From positions 1-20,283 of the IMG/VR virus record IMGVR_UViG_3300027859_000097: 20,283 bases of DNA. One strand, written 5' to 3'. Positions 16,601 through 20,283 of the stretch are shown one piece after another. Position numbers and translations under genes: made by a program. Positions within the stretch are counted from its first letter, which is position 1; every line of letters starts with the position of its first letter. The DNA is from a virus. The notes below the pieces were generated by a model, which was not told the DNA's origin, searched no databases, and saw only the letters and a list, made by a program, of their open reading frames with translations.

Positions 16601-19600
16601 TTAAACAAGCAGAAACAAAAGGAGAAGGAATTAGCGTACTTAAAAAAGCAGGTAATCAACACTATGGCAATCCGTTTTCGCACTTGCCAAAAAAAGATGA
16701 AATAAAAGTAGCCAATTTAAAAGACGCAATAGATAGGTATAAAGGGTGGTTGTTTGGTAAATCTGATACAAACGTACAACAAGGAAGACGTAGTTGGATT
16801 CTTAAACAAATAGATGAAGGTGTATTAGACGGACAAACTCTTTTATATCATGCAGCTATGACCCCTAACCATGCTGTAGCCTTGCGTGATTTTGTAAATT
16901 ATCGTCGTGCAGGAGGGGAAACAGCTACAGCACAACAGACACGAACACAACCAACACCCGTGCAACAAACAGCACCTGTCCAACAAACAACACCCGCACA
17001 GCCCGCAGTAGATCAAAGTGTGGGAGAGGCTATAGATATATCAGGCCTAGTAAATGCACCCCAAGGTGCAGCAATAACAGAAGGAGCACCCGACCAACAG
17101 GCAATAGCACCTGGACCAGTGACTACACCGCCAAAACCTACTACACCGCCAACACAACCGCCAGCAGCCCCAACCCCAGTAAAGGCAGCGCCTAAACCTA
17201 ACTATAAAAGGTTGGTATATAAAACACAGATAGTAAACAATATGATAGCTGCGGCTAGACGATTAGGTTTAGAAACTAATTTATATATTATGGCTGCAGA
17301 AAGAGGTACACCCAATAGTGCCATAGATCATGCGGCTTTAAATATAGACAAAACACAGTTTGAACAAAGAAGAGATGAGTTGTTAGCTGATACAACAAAA
17401 GCCGCTAAGACTATTAAGTACCAGCATAGAGATGTCATTCTAATAAAAAGCACACCTGAATATATTCTAGATGAAGGGCGTTTCTATGCTGCGTTTGCAA
17501 AAGAATTAGGTAATTCTTTTGTTTGGCAAGAACTAGAAAAAAGCCTAAAGAACCCTATCCAAAGAAAACAATTAGATAGTGCATTCCAAAAAGCTAAAGC
17601 AGAAAAAGATGCACCTGCTGTGTATAGAACTAAAGATGGTTTTAACCACTGGTTTGCAGACCAAATGGCTATGCAAATTAGAGGAGAAATGGGGATGGAC
17701 GTAGAAGGCACTAAGTATGCAGCTATGCCCGTTCCTACAAAAGCCTGGTTTAAAAGACTAGTAAAAAATCAAAGAGGCTACTTTAAGACATTAAACACTA
17801 CAAACAGAAAAAGATTTAATGTAAATGAAACGTTTGATGAATATATGCAAGACTTAGGAGAAATAGTTAGAAACCCTGCGGCTGCTCATACACCTTGGGA
17901 TGTAAAAGCTGAAATAGAAGAAATGACAGATGCAGTTATGGGCCCACAAAGTGCGTCATCAAAACAAATACTAAAACTAGTAAAACAACTGCAAAAAATG
18001 CTAAGAAGTAGAAACATGCCGGGCTGGATGCAGAAGGTATTCTTAACGGCTGACACTAGAATGAGAAACTATGACAGCCATCCTACCGCTGGTAAAGAAC
18101 TAGCAGATTTCTTTAACCAAGACCCAAGATCAGAGTCAGCTTCTGGCGCAGCTGGATTGTTTACATTAAAGAACGCACTTGCACAAAGAATGCAAACAGA
18201 TGCAGCACGAATAGTAGGTGCTAAAGACGGGTACTTTTATTCTCATTTAACAGAAGAACAAAACGCTGTGGCAAAGGAAGCAGCTAATGATCAAGTAAAT
18301 ACAAGTGATTTGTCTCCTAAAGCAAGAAAACTTAGGGAGTATCTTAATACTATGTACACTGAACATAACTTAGCAGAGTATGGAGTTAGGTTTAGAAAAA
18401 ACTTCTTCCCTATTTATATAGATGTTTACAATCTAGTAGCAGACAAAGATAAACAACAAAAACTAATTGGTAGGATGTATGAGAAAAATAAAGTTCTTAA
18501 AAAGAAAGATGGCACACTTGTTTACCCTGGTTTACAAATAGGAACTATTGCAGAGAAGGTACATGGATTAGTTGCTAAAGGCGAAGGCATGATTGAGTAT
18601 GAAGCTGGAACAGAACTTGACATAGGAGTAATGCAAGCTAGAAAGAAATACTTTGATGTCTTAACTAATCAAGATTATATGGACCTTGGAGTTACAGCCC
18701 ACCCTATGATTGCACTAAAACATTATTTTGATAAAGCTGCAATGAAAATAGTATTTAAACAAAAAGGTGGTACACCAGCACTGACAAAAATACTTAATAA
18801 ATTAAGTGAAGCTGAACGAGAAGATGCTAAAAAGATTATTGCTTCTATGTTTGGCAAGATACCACCCATACAAAACGGTTATCTACGAATGGCAAACAAC
18901 GCTGCATTGTTACTTAACATAGTTACTTTACTTGGATTTACTGTAATAGCTTCTTTACAAGACACAGCTGGACCTATATTACGAAGTAGGGGCACAGCTA
19001 AATTTAGTGAAATAACTGCTACTTTAAAAAACATGTTTAAAAACCCTACTGAAGCTGCTGATTTTGCTAGGGAAATAGGAGTTATAGGAACTGATGCTAT
19101 GTCTAGTTTCTTTATATATGCAGGTGAAGTTAATTTTATGAATGACACTAGTAGAAACATTGCTGACTGGTGGTTTAGAATTACTGGATTAGAAGCATAT
19201 ACTAGGTTTACTAGGATTTTTGCTGCTGGTATGGGTACACAATTTTTAGTTAACCATGCAAAAAAAGCAAAGGCTGGAGATACTACTTCACAATCCTACC
19301 TAAGAGAGTTAAATGTAACAGCAGACCAAGTGTTAGCTTGGGAAAAAGGTAAAGCTAAAAAAGCAGATAGAGAAAAAGTAAACCAAGCTTTAGCTCAGTT
19401 TGTAGATGAGTCTATTGTTAGACCAAATCCAGCACAAAGACCTACATACGCTAATGATCCTAGATGGGCTGTTGTGTGGCAGTTAAAATCTTTCTTCTAT
19501 GCATATGGTAAAACTATAGTTTTCCCAACTCTAAAAGAAGCTCACCGTACTGCAAAAACTTCTGGTTTAGGTGCCGGTATGATACCTTTAGCGCTTATGG

Positions 19601-19959
19601 CAAGCATGTTAATTCCTATAACCATGATAGGTTGGGAACTTAGAGAGTTCTTTAAGTATGGACTTGCAGTAGCGTTACCAGGCATATCGCCAGACGATCC
19701 GGGGGTAAATTACTATAAAACAAATGAAATGACTTGGGGTCAATATTGGACAGAAGTTATAGACAGAAGCGGCATGCTAGGGCCATTTACTTTAGCTATG
19801 CCTCTTTTATCAGAACACCATAGGTATGGTAAACCAATGATTATTCCGCCTTTAGGGCCAACAGCAGAAAGATTGTATGATGGTGTTATGGGTGATATGA
19901 ATGCGGTTGATTTCATACCTGTATACAGCCAACTCGACACTAGGGCATTAGGAAGGTAA
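10696..19959 (+). CDS. Giant virion-ejected polyvalent protein with NADAR and DUF4326-like domains
   Basis: The gene encodes 3087 residues, over twice T7 gp16 (1318), but holds the gp16 position. Near the N-terminus are two Gly/Ala-rich hydrophobic segments (about 128-173 and 388-412). Residues about 420-1800 are charged, helical and unassigned. A NADAR domain (about 1810-1938) and a DUF4326-like domain (about 1960-2073) follow, then a Pro/Thr/Gln-rich linker (2076-2168) and a zincin-like region without HExxH (2172-2340). The last 700 residues carry two likely membrane segments (2737-2754 and 2958-2980) and a motif, FVDESIVRPNP then PRWAVVWQLKSFFYAYGK, that I associate with large ejected or polyvalent phage proteins. 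No lytic transglycosylase motif is evident. I infer ejection with the DNA, membrane insertion, and delivery of the middle domains to the host. TAATG at the start couples it to the upstream gene. Confidence 0.8.
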   Translation: MAVDSRLIGRLKTETGGQVDPELVQANMDPMAAYGPAYIDKKETMGENFRAGVESGAYNLQAQNRNFRAAIATLRGDDTRAAQLLGDADEFEKRSSIAMAGADSFEDALMTNPSARGFFNQIASATGQFIPSLAASLAEAVVVGGVVAGGTILSGGTATGPMVAGYGAARFGVGQSAKAGVKKVLKDRTFDRLRRRRPNMTPQQIENLFKKAYVNANLAKQGAKPRYILDGDDLADLEDIYAGLRGSLINRNFARGAVLGAYSQEQRVGTGIAFGDYAEYDTASTANALRSLAQGQVFGTIGLAAEATVAGSLLKNLRRRPKIVTSQSDAFRMKTINKSSFFKDVGTATFVTSLSEGIAEGLQEELSVQQRMQIDEDYTAAQAKVDRLGALFAGFFGGVGVGAGLGAGSGVINKTRSLLNEGLTFDALQKNFKTRLGNRARGNVMPERTKALIAQFGFMKDVRSNKDSSYVDLDSRDNYGEAQPEIETIYQDGTRVYQVATPNGAYFTINQSKAAIFQNLVSADPFNTTLQEKWLADEGLGYSRTRGTGDNAVVGIFDSVSNEFVHYQTFKDELTDDYEAAEAKMKEIAGDVPIGPDQRYNIITQTLSEHAEFRMKGVDNSTVTGVDPKTGKLIKEAFYGEDEQLTPSEEAEEFGTTDPDPISQREIRQGLAKIGDEDVQASINEYIQGKDVNDLNLPGVTLDDLQFYVRKSKELQKNIVAPEKPAKTVGELKKTTDAEVEVSSFKDIDKLSDLKLDQKVTQDPKKRVKTAMGATFSPQEKQRYNQIFGYLRDRKNAADIQSLPMEERAFFERLNEAATAGTRTVTNQKGKKTVETKGAPQFVLAQEVGDILTDISNLTTEVLSSRRMEGNPDSITSSMNLLNRELGTLPQDQAAVDMIPNIGVRGRTKSTNLTKPFREDYGVGIEGDKAFKLDMKDYREESRTTTKAVENFATGAMTVGGIGTIENPFVDVNRYVQKPVKPVKPSERKLKSFSKAEAKKKMENYEQELKKYEGYVTEDGKKRIPGTLEKHKESIGFRIGAPVNVFNQETKKKESVLDKKATEGSLVALRELIPFYNRPEFDRIKDELSQRAVEAYNIRYRELLLSQGKVTKKDGQEQEVDPGFFNLRFIRTAELPAFRAASLNEQIYESKDITEVQSLDDVYAGKPFNPSHVIVMTMPEPKEFRDLTRLNIKAQQPARFELKKRLKDSQARAKKQNKKYLYFKARDLQFTQANSTGAATDITVLIEGMATLTRYTEDRVQAELESEGPRRVASFLDLVTTFKDQGFELRYYPEGVASEQNIILTDLDSPAIQKSKELFLQNFEEFSKKDKQGRTLTRPRAEPLTPREGKRQATVAESKLAGQQYLQAVMIFEDLITGNDGNRGAGIFRTSKKTSAKQLRDMFGTTSEASKFYEYDKLAPARVNFRDMVSPIESSEGPGTKENPNYVNLPSAQQQIEEQLEIIFGFTNKSSFAEMTFEELETLRDDLLDLMPTNTVPNPFEAPGILRLKKPDARQKEYQSKDKKLSGTNNQLYQQHLAEFNETKDQFYMLQIEQQVKRKDAITQQMINEGTISREEAIGQPKIENLQTDFVGRSPFQVPQGSKATSNSIYNRLQRRLEQEAREDISAVEDIQEMQKILTTNKAIIEILAPLQGILEVYDSVRALDTKETSGGYQSITQEDVTLGSILNDLQAMQDAKPSNWIEDTGLYNMESDAEGLGLGNPRYASDKFPEELFPKIQEEQGKENIGVADTVTEFIRQEGKKPTYRLMPKFNKETINKLTESFEKRDKIIAQKRMLPIEGPQFQRDKGPINVFWSTDDNKNFSNLAPRPFTSKDGNQYLSVEHAFQVNKNGEFNKTVDAQYKKLGDKQGQKLQGPKPTKTTQAQRSKLLKQAMLESFAQNQEAKDSLLATGNRVFTHKEGGAYKTIFPQLLMQVRTELRGGAYRTASDTISQIKAMQPEVRITGSVAKVKQAETKGEGISVLKKAGNQHYGNPFSHLPKKDEIKVANLKDAIDRYKGWLFGKSDTNVQQGRRSWILKQIDEGVLDGQTLLYHAAMTPNHAVALRDFVNYRRAGGETATAQQTRTQPTPVQQTAPVQQTTPAQPAVDQSVGEAIDISGLVNAPQGAAITEGAPDQQAIAPGPVTTPPKPTTPPTQPPAAPTPVKAAPKPNYKRLVYKTQIVNNMIAAARRLGLETNLYIMAAERGTPNSAIDHAALNIDKTQFEQRRDELLADTTKAAKTIKYQHRDVILIKSTPEYILDEGRFYAAFAKELGNSFVWQELEKSLKNPIQRKQLDSAFQKAKAEKDAPAVYRTKDGFNHWFADQMAMQIRGEMGMDVEGTKYAAMPVPTKAWFKRLVKNQRGYFKTLNTTNRKRFNVNETFDEYMQDLGEIVRNPAAAHTPWDVKAEIEEMTDAVMGPQSASSKQILKLVKQLQKMLRSRNMPGWMQKVFLTADTRMRNYDSHPTAGKELADFFNQDPRSESASGAAGLFTLKNALAQRMQTDAARIVGAKDGYFYSHLTEEQNAVAKEAANDQVNTSDLSPKARKLREYLNTMYTEHNLAEYGVRFRKNFFPIYIDVYNLVADKDKQQKLIGRMYEKNKVLKKKDGTLVYPGLQIGTIAEKVHGLVAKGEGMIEYEAGTELDIGVMQARKKYFDVLTNQDYMDLGVTAHPMIALKHYFDKAAMKIVFKQKGGTPALTKILNKLSEAEREDAKKIIASMFGKIPPIQNGYLRMANNAALLLNIVTLLGFTVIASLQDTAGPILRSRGTAKFSEITATLKNMFKNPTEAADFAREIGVIGTDAMSSFFIYAGEVNFMNDTSRNIADWWFRITGLEAYTRFTRIFAAGMGTQFLVNHAKKAKAGDTTSQSYLRELNVTADQVLAWEKGKAKKADREKVNQALAQFVDESIVRPNPAQRPTYANDPRWAVVWQLKSFFYAYGKTIVFPTLKEAHRTAKTSGLGAGMIPLALMASMLIPITMIGWELREFFKYGLAVALPGISPDDPGVNYYKTNEMTWGQYWTEVIDRSGMLGPFTLAMPLLSEHHRYGKPMIIPPLGPTAERLYDGVMGDMNAVDFIPVYSQLDTRALGR
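13627..13653 (+). repeat. Nine-base tandem repeat coding for VKP units
   Basis: AAACCAGTA is repeated twice exactly and a third time imperfectly (AAACCCAGT), encoding KPVKPVKPS at the junction of two regions of the giant protein. It probably forms a short flexible hinge. Confidence 0.7.
16123..16509 (+). other. NADAR (YbiA/DUF1768-like) domain inside the giant protein
   Basis: Residues about 1810-1938. The opening NVFWSTDDNKNFSNLAPRPF matches the FYS..D...FSNF..P start of NADAR proteins such as E. coli YbiA. SVEHAFQ (E1842) matches the EHYFQ catalytic-Glu motif. LLATGNRVFTH and FPQLLMQVR match the later LLAT and LLMELR segments. Known family members hydrolyse N-glycosidic bonds in riboflavin intermediates or remove ADP-ribose from modified guanine. 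Where relatives have Trp in the C-terminal motif, this one has Tyr1923, so activity is likely but not certain. Confidence 0.8.
16573..16914 (+). other. DUF4326-like domain directly after NADAR
   Basis: Residues about 1960-2073. The order VRITGS, YGNPF (1990-1994), then AIDRYKGWL (2011-2019) and a closing LLYHAAMTPNHAVALRDFVN matches the DUF4326 pattern of IGR, GNPF, YRxWL and a final CxC..P..CHGDVL. Here the usual cysteines are Tyr, Ala and Asn; the final His is kept. The biochemical role of DUF4326 is not established to my knowledge. Confidence 0.62.
16956..17009 (+). repeat. Imperfect 18-base tandem repeats in the Pro/Thr/Gln linker
   Basis: Two 18-base units (16956-16973 and 16974-16991) match at 15 of 18 bases, and a third (16992-17009) is more degenerate. 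They encode TPVQQTA-type units inside a linker (residues 2076-2168) that ends in a proline-rich stretch. The C-rich sequence stands out from the AT-rich gene and marks a domain boundary. Confidence 0.7.
17209..17715 (+). other. Zincin-like region lacking the HExxH motif
   Basis: Residues about 2172-2340. RFYAAFAKELGNSF and, about 45 residues later, FNHWFADQMAM resemble the HELGH and EWFAD segments of zincin metallopeptidase-like domains in phage polyvalent proteins. Here HE..H reads KE..N (2269-2273), and the third-ligand Glu position is His2318. If the homology is right, the fold is catalytically dead or repurposed. The match is by eye and weak. Confidence 0.35.
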
Positions 19960-19967
19960 AATTAACT

Positions 19968-20283
19968 ATGGCATATTCAGATACAATAAAATTCGTAGTA
20001 GGGGACACATTACCTTCTCTAGAGTTTACTCTAAAGGATAGTAACACTGCCGCAAGCGGAAAAACATTAGACACAGAAAACTCAGATACTTGGGCTGCCA
20101 TAGATTTAACTGGTGGTTCTGTAAAGTTAAGAATACGAGAAGTTGGAAAAACAACACTAACAAAAACTATAACTGCTACGATATCAGATGCTTCAAACGG
20201 TAAAATAGCTTGTGCTATACCATCCGGTACTTGGACTGTAGCGGGTACATTTGAAGGCGAATTAGAATACACTACCTCAGGAG
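19968..20283 (+). CDS. BppU-like tail or fibre protein, N-terminal part (3' end outside the window)
   Basis: An open frame from the ATG at 19968 runs off the right edge and gives 105 residues. A purine-rich AGGAAGG (19950-19956) lies 11 bases upstream. The start IKFVVGDTLPSLEFTLKDSN, then AIDLTGGSVKLRIRE and IPSGTWTVAGTFEGELEY, match the N-terminal domain of BppU-like baseplate proteins (BppU_N): a GDT..P motif, a DLTG..V strand, and an immunoglobulin-like beta sandwich. Such domains anchor receptor-binding proteins or fibres to the tail. Its place after the gp16-like gene equals that of T7 gene 17 (tail fibre), which supports a role in host attachment. The missing C-terminus should decide between an adaptor and the fibre itself. 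Confidence 0.65.
   Translation, partial: MAYSDTIKFVVGDTLPSLEFTLKDSNTAASGKTLDTENSDTWAAIDLTGGSVKLRIREVGKTTLTKTITATISDASNGKIACAIPSGTWTVAGTFEGELEYTTSG

Noticed and set aside
10696-19959. Idea that the giant protein is an N4-like virion RNA polymerase
   Set aside because: Size and coat family invite the comparison, but I find no T7-type polymerase motifs (no R/K...K...YG B-motif and no HDS).

Overview
The window is a piece of the virion-structure cluster of a tailed, podovirus-like double-stranded DNA phage. Every recognisable gene is on the + strand, and neighbours are nearly gapless or overlap by 1-44 bases. The sequence is AT-rich, with many AGA arginine codons and strong Shine-Dalgarno sites in front of some genes. 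The combination of a P22-type portal, an N4-gp56-type coat protein and a very large ejection protein is one I associate with uncultured marine podovirus-like phages. That host and habitat guess is inference; nothing in the window identifies the host. No tRNA, integrase, insertion sequence or CRISPR array was seen.

Layout, left to right: the C-terminal end of the large terminase (1-245); a P22-like portal (247-2364); an acidic scaffold protein (2364-3362); a 219-base non-coding leader with several small hairpins (3363-3581); the N4-gp56-family major capsid protein (3582-4727); a strong hairpin (4741-4768); a small protein with a HeH/LEM-like C-terminus (4785-5111); two successive connector-like proteins that look like tandem paralogues (5116-5853 and 5856-6530); a GNAT-fold protein in the place of T7 gp13 (6499-6942); two small Ala/Gln-rich internal virion proteins (6935-7558 and 7555-8121); an 857-residue internal virion protein (8123-10696); a 3087-residue giant protein that fills 46% of the window (10696-19959); and the start of a BppU-like tail protein (19968 to the window end).

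From the coat gene onward the order follows T7 genes 10-17: coat, connectors, gp13, gp14, gp15, gp16, then fibre. The genes upstream supply DNA packaging and head assembly. The middle genes build the neck. The 6935-19959 block probably makes the ejectosome that leaves the capsid with the DNA and enters the host envelope.

The most interesting item is the giant protein. It has hydrophobic segments near both ends, as expected for an ejected membrane-active protein. In its middle it carries a NADAR (YbiA/DUF1768-like) domain followed directly by a DUF4326-like domain, a Pro/Thr/Gln-rich linker and a region resembling a zincin metallopeptidase that has lost its HExxH motif. This looks like a polyvalent protein delivering enzyme-like domains with the genome, possibly against NAD- or ADP-ribose-based host defence. 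The second notable item is the capsid leader, a compact series of hairpins with one loop complementary to the capsid ribosome binding site.
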